Position numbers and translations under genes: made by a program. This document shows, one piece after another, positions 24,572-33,732 of a stretch of 40,960 bases of DNA (positions within the stretch are counted from its first letter, which is position 1; each line of letters opens with the position of its first letter). Below the pieces are notes generated by a model that saw nothing but the letters and a program-made list of their open reading frames with translations, ran no database searches and had not been told where the DNA came from. This DNA is from Paracoccaceae bacterium (GTDB lineage: Bacteria; Pseudomonadota; Alphaproteobacteria; Rhodobacterales; Rhodobacteraceae): contig JAHDXW010000016.1 of NCBI GenBank assembly GCA_023383015.1, positions 1 to 40,960 of the forward strand, read 5' to 3'.

Positions 24572-25458
24572 TTGTCGGCAAAGGCGGCCACGAGGAAGTC
24601 GATGAAGGCGCGCACCTTCGGCTGGGTGAACCGGCCGGGGGGATAGACCGCATAGATGCCGATGATGTCCACCGGCAGGTCGGGAATGGCCTCCTCGATC
24701 AGCCCCTCCTTCAGCGCCGCATAGTAGAGAAAGCTTGGCAGGTAGGCGATCCCGAGCCCGGCGATCGCCGCGTTCAGCAGCGACTGGCCGTCGTTGACCG
24801 TCAGCCAGCCGGCGCTGCGGACCTGCCGCTTCTCGCCCGACGGCGCGGTGATCTTCCAGACGTTGCCGGCGGCCTGACTGGAGTAATGCAGAAGCTTGTG
24901 TTCGTTCAGGTCGTCGATCTTCATCGGCCGGCCGTAGGTCTGGAAGTAGGACGGCGCCGCCACCATCCGCCGCGTCGTGTCGGTGATCTTGCGCGCACGC
25001 AGGCTGGAATCCTCGAGCTCGCCCATCCGGATGGCCATGTCGAAGCCCTCCGAGATCAGCTCCACATAGCGGTTGTTCAGCACCATGTTGATGGTGATGC
25101 TGGGGTATTCCTTCAGGAACTCGCCCAGGATCGGCGACAGCAGCGTCACCCCGAAATCGGTCGCCACCGACATCCGCAGCAGGCCGGAGGGGGCCGATTG
25201 CATCGCGCTGACCAGCGCGTCCGCCTCTCCCGCATCGTTCAGCACCCGCCGCGCCCGGTCGTAGTAGGCCAGCCCGATCTCGGTGGGGCTCACCCTCCGG
25301 GTGGTGCGGTTCAGAAGCCTCGCCCCAAGCCGCGCCTCGAGCGAGGAGATGTGCTTGGAGACGGCCGACTTCGAGATGCCCATCTTCTTGGCCGCGTCGG
25401 TGAAGCCGCCCTGGTCGACGACCATGGCGAAGGCTTCCATCTCCGTCAGTCGGTCCAT
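24553..25458 (-). CDS. LysR family transcriptional regulator
   Basis: A 301-residue regulator. Residues 1-60 are the winged helix-turn-helix (FAMVVDQGGFTDAAKKMGIS followed by KSAVSKHISSLEARLGARLL, then NRTTRRVSPTEIG). The effector-binding domain (about 90-295) reads like the CrgA-type LysR subgroup: LRMSVATDFGV, VELISEGFDMAIRMGEL, GIYAVYPPGRF. The ATG at 25458 is preferred to one six codons upstream because it has AGGT at the right distance and gives the usual MDRLTEMEAF opening. The regulated gene is not evident: neighbours are convergent or in the same direction. The 102-bp region upstream holds a small TTCC-N6-GGAA symmetry (25480-25493), a possible autoregulatory site. Confidence 0.92.
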   Translation of the reverse strand: MDRLTEMEAFAMVVDQGGFTDAAKKMGISKSAVSKHISSLEARLGARLLNRTTRRVSPTEIGLAYYDRARRVLNDAGEADALVSAMQSAPSGLLRMSVATDFGVTLLSPILGEFLKEYPSITINMVLNNRYVELISEGFDMAIRMGELEDSSLRARKITDTTRRMVAAPSYFQTYGRPMKIDDLNEHKLLHYSSQAAGNVWKITAPSGEKRQVRSAGWLTVNDGQSLLNAAIAGLGIAYLPSFLYYAALKEGLIEEAIPDLPVDIIGIYAVYPPGRFTQPKVRAFIDFLVAAFADKGPDLW

Positions 25459-25479
25459 TGTGCACCTGCCGTCCACGCT

Positions 25480-25493
25480 TTCCGGGTGTGGAA
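25480..25493. promoter_or_regulatory. Small inverted repeat upstream of the LysR gene
   Basis: TTCC and GGAA flank six bases; within it a T-N11-A pattern, as in LysR boxes, can be read. It is 22 bases upstream of the start codon, so binding would repress. Weak evidence. Confidence 0.25.
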
Positions 25494-25560
25494 GGTATCG
25501 TCTCCGAATCGGGCGAGATTGCGGAGCCGCGCCGTCAAGAAGGCGGTATTGGCGTGCCGC

Positions 25561-25929
25561 TCAGCCGCGCCCCTCGGCGACGTGGCGGCGGAAGGCCCGC
25601 TTGAGGAGGTCAAGCTCGGCGCGCAGCAGGTCGATCTCGGCGCGGATGTCGTCGTCCAGCGGCGCCCCGGCCATGATCGCGAAACTGTCGAGCTTCTCGC
25701 CGCTGCCGGCCTCCCGGATCAGGAAGGTCTGCACGCCCTCGGACAGGCAGTCCGCCGGGATGTCGACCCGCAGCGTCCAGCGGCCCGACCCCAGGGGCTC
25801 CAGCTCGGGCCCGTCCAGCCGGCGGTCGCGCAGCGTCACCGCCAGCGCCGGCGGGTCCTCGGGCCCGGTCAGCACCCCCTCCCAGCGACCGGCGTGAAAG
25901 CGGGTGCGGGTCAGGCTGTAGCGCGACAT
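25561..25929 (-). CDS. Hypothetical protein, coiled-coil C-terminus
   Basis: A 122-residue protein I do not recognise. The first 85 residues look like a small beta-rich domain (WEGVLTGPEDPPALAVTLRD, GRWTLRVDIPADCLSEGVQTFLI, EKLDSFAIMAG). The end, from about 92, is charged and helical with heptad-like leucines (DIRAEIDLLRAELDLLKRAF). No export signal. GGGGGAT before the ATG is a good ribosome site. It is 18 bp behind the other hypothetical gene and co-transcribed with it, so the two probably act together. Confidence 0.7.
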   Translation of the reverse strand: MSRYSLTRTRFHAGRWEGVLTGPEDPPALAVTLRDRRLDGPELEPLGSGRWTLRVDIPADCLSEGVQTFLIREAGSGEKLDSFAIMAGAPLDDDIRAEIDLLRAELDLLKRAFRRHVAEGRG

Positions 25930-25947
25930 CGGCGATCCCCCATGGGG

Positions 25948-26721
25948 CTAGAGCTCGGCCCGCGGCCGGCGGGTGAGCACGGCGTCGCGGATCAGGATGC
26001 GGTTCATCGGCACGCCGCCGAGGATCAGGTCGATCCATGCCGCCTCCACCCGCTTCTCGTTGACCTTGCTGTAGGCGAGATCGAACTCGGCCACCGCCGA
26101 CCCCTGCCCCAAGGGCAGGCTGCGCGCGATCTGCTCGGTGTTGGGGCCGTGGCGGATGTTGAGCCTCGCCAGCACCTCGGCCGGCCGCTCGACCGTCGTC
26201 TCCAGAGTCAGCCCCAGGACATGGCGCAGCCGCAGCGACCTTGCCGCCGCCTCCGGCAGGTCGATGACGATCGACAGGAAGGTACCGTCGAGGGCGAACA
26301 CCTCCACCGACACACCGAACGGCGCCTGGTCGGCCGCCCCGCCGTTGCGAACCTGCCGCAGCACGAATTCCGGCGCGGCGCAGTCGTGAAACAGCTTGAC
26401 GTCGGGCCCCAGCGCCGTGCCCGAGGCGCAGGAGACATGGCCCGGCGCCGCAAGGGGTGCCCGCCAGAGGCCGGGCCGCCAGGCCCAGTCGTAGTGCAGC
26501 GGCAGCTCGATCTCGGCCGTGCCGCCGCCGGGCAGGGCGATGCGCCCCTCGGCAGCATGCAGCGCCTGGTCGAGGCGGGCGCGCAGCTCCCGCGCCTCGC
26601 CGCGCAGCGCCCTCAGCGAGGGCGGGTCGAGTACCGCGGCCTCGCTCGCCACCCGCTCCCACCGGCGCAGTGACCGACGGTGGATCAGACGATCGACGAG
26701 CGTCCCGTCCTTGCGCACCAT
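25948..26721 (-). CDS. Hypothetical protein, possibly DUF6478 family
   Basis: A 257-residue protein without signal peptide or membrane helix. An N-terminal helical part (about 10-60, with RALRGEARELRARLDQAL) is followed by a beta-rich body: LPLHYDWAWRPGLWRAPL, VSCASGTALGPDVKLFHDC, SIVIDLPEAAARSLRLRHVL and a C-terminal EAAWIDLILGGVPMNRI. From memory it resembles a Rhodobacteraceae-restricted family, perhaps DUF6478; this needs a search. It is the first gene of a pair with the coiled-coil protein at 25561-25929. Function unknown. Confidence 0.7.
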   Translation of the reverse strand: MVRKDGTLVDRLIHRRSLRRWERVASEAAVLDPPSLRALRGEARELRARLDQALHAAEGRIALPGGGTAEIELPLHYDWAWRPGLWRAPLAAPGHVSCASGTALGPDVKLFHDCAAPEFVLRQVRNGGAADQAPFGVSVEVFALDGTFLSIVIDLPEAAARSLRLRHVLGLTLETTVERPAEVLARLNIRHGPNTEQIARSLPLGQGSAVAEFDLAYSKVNEKRVEAAWIDLILGGVPMNRILIRDAVLTRRPRAEL

Positions 26722-26820
26722 GCACCGTTACCCTGGCCTTGCCGCCGACGGCCCGGCCCGTATCCGACTTGGCCACAACGCGCGAGGTCTCACAACCCCG
26801 CGCGTGCCTGCAAGCGCGCC

Positions 26821-28554
26821 TCAGATGTCGGCGTAGACGTGCCCCTCGTCCCGCCCGCCGGGATGGGTCACGGCGCCGAAGCGGGTCGAGCCGACCAGCT
26901 GGGCGTATTTCCACAGCGCCCCGGCGCCGTGGACCGTCGGCCGCGGCCCGGCCCAGGCGGCCCGGCGGCGGGCGAGTTCCTCCTCCGGCAGCGCCACCGA
27001 CAGCTCGCCGGTCAGGGCGTTGATTGTGATCACGTCGCCGTCGCGGACGAGCGCGATCGGCCCGCCGGCCGCCGCCTCGGGGCCGACATGACCGACGCAG
27101 AAGCCGCGCGTCGCCCCCGAGAAGCGGCCGTCGGTGATGAGCGCGACCTTCTTGCCCATCCCCTGGCCCGACAGCGCGGCGGTGGTGGCCAGCATCTCGC
27201 GCATGCCCGGCCCGCCCTTCGGCCCCTCGTTGCGGATCACGATCACCTCGCCGGGCCGGTAGGCACGGGCACGCACCGCCTCGAAGGCGTCCTCCTCGCA
27301 GTCGAAGACGCGCGCCGGGCCGGTGAAGACCTGCTCGGCCTCGCCCATGCCGGCGACCTTCACGATCGCCCCCTCGGGGGCAAGGTTGCCCTTCAGCCCG
27401 ACGACCCCGCCGGTGCGGCTGATCGGGGCGGTGACCGGATGGATCACCCGCCCGTCGGCGTCGCGCTCGACGCGGTCGATCTCCTCGCCGATCGTGCGCC
27501 CGGTGGCGGTCATGCAGTCGAGGTGGATGAGCCCGGCCTTGCGCAGCTCGCGCATCACCACCGGCACGCCGCCGGCTTCGTAGAGATCCTTGGCGACGTA
27601 GTCGCCGCCGGGCCGGAGGTTCACGAAATAGGGGGTGTCGCGGAAGATGTCGCAGACGTCAAAGAGGTCGAACTCGATCCCCGCCTCATGCGCGATCGCC
27701 GGCAGGTGCAGGCCGGCGTTGGTCGACCCGCCGGTGCAGGCCACGACCCGGGCGGCGTTCTCGAGGCTCTGGCGGGTGACGATGTCGCGGGCGCGGATGC
27801 CTCGCTCGATCAGCCGCATCACCGCCTCGCCCGAGGCCTCGCCATAGGCGTCGCGGCTCTCGTAGGGGGCGGGGGCACCGGAGGAGTTGGGCAGCGCAAG
27901 CCCGATCGCCTCGGCCACGCAGGCCATGGTGTTGGCGGTGTACTGGCCGCCGCAGGCGCCCGCCGAGGGGCAGGCGACGCGCTCGAGGATGTCGAGCTCG
28001 GCATCCGAGTAGTTGCCGGCCTGGTGGCGGCCGACCGCCTCAAAGACGTCCTGGACGGTGACATCACGGCCGTCGAGCCGGCCGGGCAGGATCGAGCCGC
28101 CGTAGAGGAAGACCGAGGGGACGTTGAGCCGCACCATCGCCATCATCATCCCCGGCAGCGACTTGTCGCAGCCGGCCAGCCCGACGAGGGCGTCGTAGCA
28201 GTGGCCGCGCATGGTCAGCTCGACGGTGTCGGCGATCGCCTCGCGCGAGGGCAGCGAGGACCGCATGCCGACATGGCCCATGGCGATGCCGTCGGTGACG
28301 GTGATGGTGGTGAACTCGCGCGGCGTGCCGCCGGCCTTCTTGACCCCCATCTTGACCGCCTGGGCCTGCCGGTTCAGCGCGATGTTGCAGGGCGCGGCCT
28401 CGTTCCAGCAGGTCGCGACCCCCACCCAGGGCTGGTGGATCTCCTCCTCGGTCAGCCCCATGGCGTAGAAGTAGCTGCGATGCGGCGCCCGGCTCGGGCC
28501 CTCGGTCACATGGCGGCTGGGCAGCCGCGACTTGTCGAAGCGGGCGTTGGTCAT
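26821..28554 (-). CDS. ilvD: Dihydroxyacid dehydratase
   Basis: A 577-residue iron-sulphur enzyme that turns 2,3-dihydroxy-3-methylbutanoate (and the isoleucine precursor) into 2-keto acids, the third common step of branched-chain amino acid synthesis. Cluster cysteines by family alignment: Cys56 (APCN), Cys129 ([11 protein letters not shown]) and Cys201 ([17 protein letters not shown]). Other blocks are [20 protein letters not shown]-free [16 protein letters not shown], and [20 protein letters not shown]. It is the short class of about 570 residues. GAGGAC precedes the ATG at 28554; the longer open frame to 28680 lacks protein-like sequence. A branched-chain amino acid transporter lies nearby. 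It is transcribed from the candidate promoter at 28588-28616. Confidence 0.97.
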   Translation of the reverse strand: MTNARFDKSRLPSRHVTEGPSRAPHRSYFYAMGLTEEEIHQPWVGVATCWNEAAPCNIALNRQAQAVKMGVKKAGGTPREFTTITVTDGIAMGHVGMRSSLPSREAIADTVELTMRGHCYDALVGLAGCDKSLPGMMMAMVRLNVPSVFLYGGSILPGRLDGRDVTVQDVFEAVGRHQAGNYSDAELDILERVACPSAGACGGQYTANTMACVAEAIGLALPNSSGAPAPYESRDAYGEASGEAVMRLIERGIRARDIVTRQSLENAARVVACTGGSTNAGLHLPAIAHEAGIEFDLFDVCDIFRDTPYFVNLRPGGDYVAKDLYEAGGVPVVMRELRKAGLIHLDCMTATGRTIGEEIDRVERDADGRVIHPVTAPISRTGGVVGLKGNLAPEGAIVKVAGMGEAEQVFTGPARVFDCEEDAFEAVRARAYRPGEVIVIRNEGPKGGPGMREMLATTAALSGQGMGKKVALITDGRFSGATRGFCVGHVGPEAAAGGPIALVRDGDVITINALTGELSVALPEEELARRRAAWAGPRPTVHGAGALWKYAQLVGSTRFGAVTHPGGRDEGHVYADI

Positions 28555-28577
28555 GGCGGCGTCCTCCCCGGGATTGG

Positions 28578-28616
28578 CTCGGCCGAGGGGATAGCGGCCG
28601 GCGGGGCGCGGGGCAA
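28578..28616 (-). promoter_or_regulatory. ilvD: Candidate ilvD promoter with adjacent palindrome
   Basis: On the minus strand TTGCCC (28616-28611) and TATCCC (28593-28588) are 17 bases apart. Just behind the -10 lies the 10-bp palindrome CTCGGCCGAG (28578-28587), where a repressor could sit. The rest of the 253-bp divergent gap (28555-28807) is GC-rich and holds no gene. Confidence 0.42.
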
Positions 28617-28768
28617 GGCTTCCGCGGCGCCGCGACCCGGGATCGCGCCGGCCGGGGCCGGGCAGCAGACGCCGCGGCACCGGGCGGGCGCGGGCCGCCC
28701 CCGTTCATTGCCACGCCCGTCCCTGCCGCCGGGTGCCGCCCGGGCGGGCCGCGCCGCCGGCGGAGATG

Positions 28769-28798
28769 ATTCCCTCCGCCGCGGGAATGCACTAGTTC
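28769..28798 (+). promoter_or_regulatory. Candidate promoter of the CPBP protease gene
   Basis: TTCCCT (28770-28775) and TAGTTC (28793-28798) are 17 bases apart, nine bases before the ATG, so the message may be leaderless. The inverted repeat ATTCCC (28769-28774) / GGGAAT (28783-28788) overlaps the -35 and could be an operator. Confidence 0.35.
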
Positions 28799-28807
28799 CG
28801 GGCTGCG

Positions 28808-29698
28808 ATGACCCTGCCCGACCATTCCCGCGCCTTCGCGGCCTTCGTCGCCCCCGCCCGGGCGCGTCCCGCACCCTGGCGGCTGGCCGCGGGCGTGCTG
28901 ATCGCAGCCGGAACCCATCTGGCGGCGCTTCTGGTCCTGGCCCATGCGCTGGGGGCGCTTCTGCCCGGGCAGCCAGGGCCGGCCGCGGCGCTGGCAAGCG
29001 GGCGCACCCCGGCGGGGGCGGTGGCCGTCCTGATGAGCTTTGCGGGACTCGCGGCCGGAACGCTCGTCGCGGCGCGACTGCTGCACGGGCGCGGCCCCAG
29101 CACCCTGTTCGGCCGGGGGCCGCGCGTGATCGCCGGCTTCGTCGCCGGGGCGGCGGCGGTGGTGGCGGTCTGGGGCGCGGCGATGCTGCTGCCGCCGGGC
29201 CTGGAGGGCGCGCAGCCCGCGATGCCGGCAGCGCTGTGGGCGGCCTGGCTGCCGCTGGCGCTGGCGGCGGTGCTGGTGCAGACGGGAGCCGAAGAGGTGC
29301 TGTTCCGCGGGTACATCCAGTCGCAGCTCGCCGCCCGCTTCCGCTCGCCGGCCGTCTGGGCGCTGGCGCCCTCGCTGCTGTTCGGCCTCGTCCACCTCGA
29401 CACCGCCACCCATGGCGCCAACGCCTGGCTGGTGGTGGCGGCCACCGGGCTGTTCGGGCTTGCGGCGGCCGACCTGACGGCCCGGACCGGCGCGATCGGC
29501 TGGGCCTGGGGGCTGCATTTCGCCAACAACGCGGTGGCGCTGCTGGTGCTTGCCCCGCCCGGGCCGCTTGACGGGCTGGCATTGTGGCATACGAGCTACC
29601 CGGCGCAGGACGTGGCGGCCATGGCGCCGCGGCTGGCGCTTGACATCGCCGGCATCGCCGCAGTCTGGGGCATCGGACGGGCGCTGACGCGCGGCTGA
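28808..29698 (+). CDS. CPBP family intramembrane protease
   Basis: A 296-residue integral membrane protein with about eight hydrophobic helices. The Abi/CAAX-protease motifs are complete: motif 1 AEEVLFRGY (Glu162, Glu163, Arg167), motif 2 LFGLVH (His196) and motif 3 HFANN (His237, Asn241). Bacterial members cleave membrane substrates or give immunity to peptides; the substrate here is unknown. No Shine-Dalgarno sequence is visible before the ATG, consistent with a leaderless message. The gene stands alone, divergent from ilvD and convergent with livM, with 43 bp to the livM stop. Confidence 0.92.
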   Translation: MTLPDHSRAFAAFVAPARARPAPWRLAAGVLIAAGTHLAALLVLAHALGALLPGQPGPAAALASGRTPAGAVAVLMSFAGLAAGTLVAARLLHGRGPSTLFGRGPRVIAGFVAGAAAVVAVWGAAMLLPPGLEGAQPAMPAALWAAWLPLALAAVLVQTGAEEVLFRGYIQSQLAARFRSPAVWALAPSLLFGLVHLDTATHGANAWLVVAATGLFGLAAADLTARTGAIGWAWGLHFANNAVALLVLAPPGPLDGLALWHTSYPAQDVAAMAPRLALDIAGIAAVWGIGRALTRG

Positions 29699-29741
29699 GG
29701 CGCCAATGCGCCGGCCCGGGACCGGCGCGGCCGCCGGACGC

Positions 29742-31049
29742 CTAGCGTTCGGGGATCAGCCCGCGCGGCGCGAAGCGCAGGACGAGCAGCAGGATCAGCC
29801 CCATGGTGATCAGCCGCATGTGCTGGGCCGAGCCGAGGAGATGGGCCTTCAGCGCCGAGCCCTCGGGCAGGGGCGTGGTGAGGACGCCGAGCAGCCAGAG
29901 TCCGATCGGCTCGACCATCACCCAGAGCCACCAGATCAGGAAGCCGCCGAGGACCGCGCCCCAGTTGCTGCCCGAACCACCGACGATGACCATCACCCAG
30001 ACGAGGAAGGTGAAGCGCAGCGGCTGGTAGGATCCGGGAGTGAGCTGGCCGTCGAGGGTCGTCATCATCGCCCCGGCGATGCCCATCACCGCGGCGCCCA
30101 GCACGAAGATCTGCAGGTGGCGGCGGGTGACGTCCTTGCCCATCGCCTCGGCCGCGACCTCGTTGTCGCGGATCGCCCGCATCATCCGCCCCCAGGGCGA
30201 GTTCAGCGCCTTCTCGGCCATCCACATCAGCAGCGCGAGGACGACGACGAACAGCGCCGCATAGGCAAGCTTGACGAGGATCGAGGCGGCCGACACCGGG
30301 TCGAGCCCCCAGCCCTGCATCCGGGCGACGAAAGCGGGGTCGCGCAGCAGCTCGACCTCGAAGGGCACCGGGCGGGGGATGCCGACGACGTTCTTGACCC
30401 CGCGGGTGAGCCAGTCCTCGTGCTTGAGGATGGCGATGATGATCTCGGCGATGCCGAGGGTGGCGATGGCGAGGTAGTCGGCCCGCAGGCCGAGCGCGAT
30501 GCGCGCGATCACCCAGGCCGCCCCTGCCGCCAGCGCCCCGGCGAGCGGCCAGGCGAGGATGACGGGCAGGCCGAACCCGCCCAGGAAGCCGGTGCCGGCG
30601 GGGTTGACGCGTTCGATGGCATCGGCGCCGGGGATGAAGACGGCGCGCCCCAGGACGTAGCCTGCGAGAAGGATCGCCGCGGTGCCGGCCCCGCGCAGCG
30701 GCCCGGGCGGCAGGCGCCGGCGCAGCAGGACGGCGCCGACCAGGGCCGCCACGCCGATCGCCAGCCCCGCGAGCGCCGCCGCCCCGCCGGCGGCCCAGGC
30801 TTCGGTCACGGGCGGCATCGCCACCAGCACCACGGTCAGCCCGCCGACGGCGAGAAAGCCCATCACCCCGATGTTGAACAGCCCCGCATAGCCCCACTGC
30901 ATGTTCAGGCCGAGCGCGACGATGGCCGAGACCAGCCCCATGTTGACGATGGTGAGCGCGACGTTCCAGCTTTGCGCGAAGCCGGTTATCGCGATCAGCC
31001 CGGCGACCAGGATGAAGAGGGTCGGGGTGCGCAGGCCGGCGCGGCTCAT
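29742..31049 (-). CDS. livM: Branched-chain amino acid ABC transporter permease LivM
   Basis: A 435-residue inner-membrane permease with about ten helices. Family blocks are MQWGYAGLFNIGVMGFLAVGG, LGLRADYLAIATLGIAEII, the ATPase-coupling loop GRMMRAIRDNEVAAEAMGKD, VMGIAGAM and IVGGSGSNWGAVLGGFL. With LivH it forms the membrane channel. It is longer than the usual 300-350 residues because of extra helices and a long middle segment (about 100-165 and 215-265). Its ATG overlaps the livH stop (ATGA). It is the last gene of the transporter operon. Confidence 0.95.
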   Translation of the reverse strand: MSRAGLRTPTLFILVAGLIAITGFAQSWNVALTIVNMGLVSAIVALGLNMQWGYAGLFNIGVMGFLAVGGLTVVLVAMPPVTEAWAAGGAAALAGLAIGVAALVGAVLLRRRLPPGPLRGAGTAAILLAGYVLGRAVFIPGADAIERVNPAGTGFLGGFGLPVILAWPLAGALAAGAAWVIARIALGLRADYLAIATLGIAEIIIAILKHEDWLTRGVKNVVGIPRPVPFEVELLRDPAFVARMQGWGLDPVSAASILVKLAYAALFVVVLALLMWMAEKALNSPWGRMMRAIRDNEVAAEAMGKDVTRRHLQIFVLGAAVMGIAGAMMTTLDGQLTPGSYQPLRFTFLVWVMVIVGGSGSNWGAVLGGFLIWWLWVMVEPIGLWLLGVLTTPLPEGSALKAHLLGSAQHMRLITMGLILLLVLRFAPRGLIPER

Positions 31050-32059
31050 GACGAGGTTCCCCTGAAAAGGCCGGTCGGCTTGAAGAGCAGCACGATCACC
31101 AGGATGACGAAGCTGACCGCGAACTTGTAGTCGGTGGACAGGAGCTGCACGAGGCCCGCGGGCATCCAGTCGGGCGGCAGGAGATGGCCGAGCGCGCGGC
31201 GGAAGGCGTAGGTGACCGAGATCTCCGAGAAGGCCACCAGGAAGCCGCCGGCGATTGCCCCGAGCGGGCTGCCGAGCCCGCCCACCACCGCGGCGGCGAA
31301 GATCGGCAACAGCAACTGGAAGTAGGTCGTCGGCCAGAAGGACTTGTCGAGCCCGTAGAGGACCCCGGCGGTGGCGGCCAGCGCCGCGGCGATAACCCAG
31401 GTCACGCGCACCACCCGCTCGGGGTCGATGCCCGACAGCAGCGCCAGATCCTCGTTGTCGGAGAAGGCACGCATCGACTTGCCGGTGCGCGTCCGGTTCA
31501 GAAACCAGAACAGCGCGGCGACGAAGACGATCGCGGTCAGGAAGGTCGTCACCTGCGCGGTGCGGATCGCCAGCCCCTCGGCCAGCCCGGTCGCCTCGCG
31601 GAAGCCGCGCACGTCGACGAGGAAGCGCGCACCGTCGTCGAAGCGGATTTCCTCGGTGCCGATCACGAAGCGGACCAGGCCGTTCATTATGAACATCACC
31701 CCGATCGACACGATCACCAGGATGATCGGGTTGGCCTTCTGGCGGCGGTAGAAGCGGTAGACGCCGCGGTCGGTGGCCAAGAGCAGCAGCGCCGTGGCGA
31801 GGATGCCGAAGGGCAGCGCGAGGATCGCCGTCGGCACCGGGAACAGCGACACGCCCGCCCCCTGCAGCGCCCAGACGCCGAGGATCGTGATCGCCGCGCC
31901 GAAGGCCATGGTGTCGCCATGGGCGAAGTTGGAGAAGCGCAGGATGCCGAAGATCAGCGTCACCCCGAGCGCCCCGAGCGCGAGCTGGGCGCCGTAGGCG
32001 GTGGCCGGGACGATCACGAAGTTCGCCATCACCACGGCGGCGTTGAGCAGCCCCTCCAT
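31046..32059 (-). CDS. livH: Branched-chain amino acid ABC transporter permease LivH
   Basis: A 337-residue inner-membrane permease. Family blocks: ALGALGVTLIFGILRFSNFAHGD near the N-terminus, PIILVIVSIGVMFIMNGLVRF, the coupling loop GKSMRAFSDNEDLALLSGID, ATAGVLYGLDKSFWPTTYF and AAVVGGLGSPLGAIAGGFLV. Eight to nine hydrophobic helices. It follows livF with a 79-bp gap that holds GC-rich inverted repeats but no gene, and overlaps livM by four bases. Confidence 0.95.
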   Translation of the reverse strand: MEGLLNAAVVMANFVIVPATAYGAQLALGALGVTLIFGILRFSNFAHGDTMAFGAAITILGVWALQGAGVSLFPVPTAILALPFGILATALLLLATDRGVYRFYRRQKANPIILVIVSIGVMFIMNGLVRFVIGTEEIRFDDGARFLVDVRGFREATGLAEGLAIRTAQVTTFLTAIVFVAALFWFLNRTRTGKSMRAFSDNEDLALLSGIDPERVVRVTWVIAAALAATAGVLYGLDKSFWPTTYFQLLLPIFAAAVVGGLGSPLGAIAGGFLVAFSEISVTYAFRRALGHLLPPDWMPAGLVQLLSTDYKFAVSFVILVIVLLFKPTGLFRGTSS

Positions 32060-32138
32060 GACTCAGTCGCGCCCCCCAGCCGGCGGGGCGGCCGGCGGCG
32101 CCACCATCCCCGGGTTCTGTGCCGACGTCCCCATCCCC

Positions 32139-32876
32139 TCACCCCCCAAGGAAGCTGCGCCGGACCTCGGGGTTGGCAAGCAGCGCCGCGCCCGTGTCGG
32201 AATAGGCGTTGCGCCCCTGCACCAGCACATAGCCGCGGTCGGCGATCTCCAGCGCCTGGCGGGCGTTCTGCTCGACCATCAGGATCGTCAGCCCGGTGCG
32301 GGCGATCTCGATGATGCGGTCGAAGAGCTCGTCCATGACGATCGGGGAGACGCCGGCCGTCGGCTCGTCGAGCATCAGGATCCGCGGCTGGGTCATCAGC
32401 GCCCGGCCAACCGCAACCTGCTGGCGCTGCCCGCCCGACAGCTCTCCCGCCGCCTGCCTGCGCTTCTCCTGCAGGATCGGAAACAGCGCATAGACCTGCT
32501 CCATGGTCGGCCGGATGTCGTCGCGGCGCAGGAAGGCGCCCATCTCGAGGTTCTCCTCGACCGTCATCGAGGGGAAGATGTTGTGGGTCTGGGGCACGAA
32601 GGCCATGCCGCGGGCCACCCGGTCCTGAGGGCTGAGGCGGGTGATCTCGTCGCCGCCGATCGTCACCCGGCCGCCGCGCAGCCGCAGCATCCCGAAGACC
32701 GCCTTCATCGCGGTCGACTTGCCGGCGCCGTTCGGACCGACGATGACGGCGATCTCGCCCGGCCGCGCCTCGATGGTGCACTCGTGCAGGATGTCGCTGG
32801 CGCCGTAGCCACCCGTCATCCGCTCGCCGAGGAGATGGGCACCGGCCAGCCTCGCGCCCGGCGGCGTCGCGCTCAC
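32139..32876 (-). CDS. livF: Branched-chain amino acid ABC transporter ATP-binding protein LivF
   Basis: A 245-residue cytoplasmic ATPase. Walker A GPNGAGKST, Q-loop AFVPQTHNIFPSMTVEENL, signature LSGGQRQQVAVGRALM, Walker B ILMLDEPTAGVSP and the switch histidine replaced in the typical LivF manner by VEQNARQAL. The start is GTG at 32876, overlapping the livG stop by four bases (GTGA), with translation presumably coupled. An internal ATG at residue 20 is less likely, as it would drop a well-formed first strand only in part. It pairs with LivG to drive LivH/LivM. Confidence 0.95.
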   Translation of the reverse strand: MSATPPGARLAGAHLLGERMTGGYGASDILHECTIEARPGEIAVIVGPNGAGKSTAMKAVFGMLRLRGGRVTIGGDEITRLSPQDRVARGMAFVPQTHNIFPSMTVEENLEMGAFLRRDDIRPTMEQVYALFPILQEKRRQAAGELSGGQRQQVAVGRALMTQPRILMLDEPTAGVSPIVMDELFDRIIEIARTGLTILMVEQNARQALEIADRGYVLVQGRNAYSDTGAALLANPEVRRSFLGG

Positions 32877-33661
32877 GACGCGGCCTCCGCCCTGACCCGG
32901 TTCTTCAGCCCGCGCCCGAGATAGGCCTCGATCACCGCCTCGTTCTTCATGATCGCGTCCGCGGGCCCCTCGGCAAGAACCTTGCCCTCGGCCATCACGA
33001 TCACCGGGTCGCAGAGGCGGGCGATGAAGTCCATGTCGTGCTCGATGACGCAGAAGGTGTAGCCGCGCTCGCGGTTGAGCCGGCGGATCGCGTCGGCGAT
33101 GGTGTTCAGCAGCGTCCGGTTCACCCCTGCCCCGACCTCGTCGAGAAAGACGATGCGGGCATCGACCATCATCGTCCGGCCGAGTTCCAGAAGCTTCTTC
33201 TGCCCGCCTGACAGGTTGGCCGCGCGTTCGCCGGCGAGGTGGGAGATGGTGAGGAACTCCAGCACCTCCTCGGCCCTGGCGGCGAGCGCGCGCTCCTCGG
33301 CGGCGATGCGGCCGCGGCCGAACCAGGCGTTCCACAGCATCTCGCCGGACTGGCCGGAGGGCACCATCATCAGGTTCTCGCGCACGGTCAGCGAGGAGAA
33401 CTCGTGCGCGATCTGGAAGGTGCGCAGCACGCCCTTGTGGAAGAGGTCGTGGGGCGGCAGGCCGGTGATGTCCTCGCCCTCCATCAGCACCCGCCCCGAG
33501 GTCGGCCTCAGCCGGCCGGCGATGCAGTTGAAGAGCGTCGTCTTGCCGGCCCCGTTCGGCCCGATCAGCCCGGTGATCGAGCCCGGGGCGATCGCGAGCG
33601 ACGCGCCGTCCACGGCACGGAATCCGCCGAAATGCTTGTGGAGATCCTCCACCACGATCAT
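32873..33661 (-). CDS. livG: Branched-chain amino acid ABC transporter ATP-binding protein LivG
   Basis: A 262-residue cytoplasmic ATPase. Walker A GPNGAGKTT, Q-loop LRTFQIAHEFSSLTVRENLM, signature NLSGGQKKLLELGRTMM, Walker B IVFLDEVGAGVN (Val-Gly where most have Pro-Thr) and switch FCVIEHDMDFI. The C-terminal extension ending in the YLGRG block is typical of LivG. It is separated by 125 bp and a terminator from the binding-protein gene, so its expression depends on read-through or on an internal promoter. Confidence 0.95.
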   Translation of the reverse strand: MIVVEDLHKHFGGFRAVDGASLAIAPGSITGLIGPNGAGKTTLFNCIAGRLRPTSGRVLMEGEDITGLPPHDLFHKGVLRTFQIAHEFSSLTVRENLMMVPSGQSGEMLWNAWFGRGRIAAEERALAARAEEVLEFLTISHLAGERAANLSGGQKKLLELGRTMMVDARIVFLDEVGAGVNRTLLNTIADAIRRLNRERGYTFCVIEHDMDFIARLCDPVIVMAEGKVLAEGPADAIMKNEAVIEAYLGRGLKNRVRAEAAS

Positions 33662-33732
33662 GCGGTCGTCTCCCCGTCCGTGCCGGCCGTCGTTTCCCGC
33701 GGCCGGTCACCTGACCTCGTCCGGCGGCGTAT

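Noticed and set aside
24526-29571. Long plus-strand frames opposite the LysR gene, hypothetical pair and ilvD
   Set aside because: Antisense to well-defined genes and without any recognisable domain.
29706-32314. Plus-strand frames opposite livM and livH
   Set aside because: Permease genes explain the sequence; the frames mirror hydrophobic codons as charged low-complexity residues.
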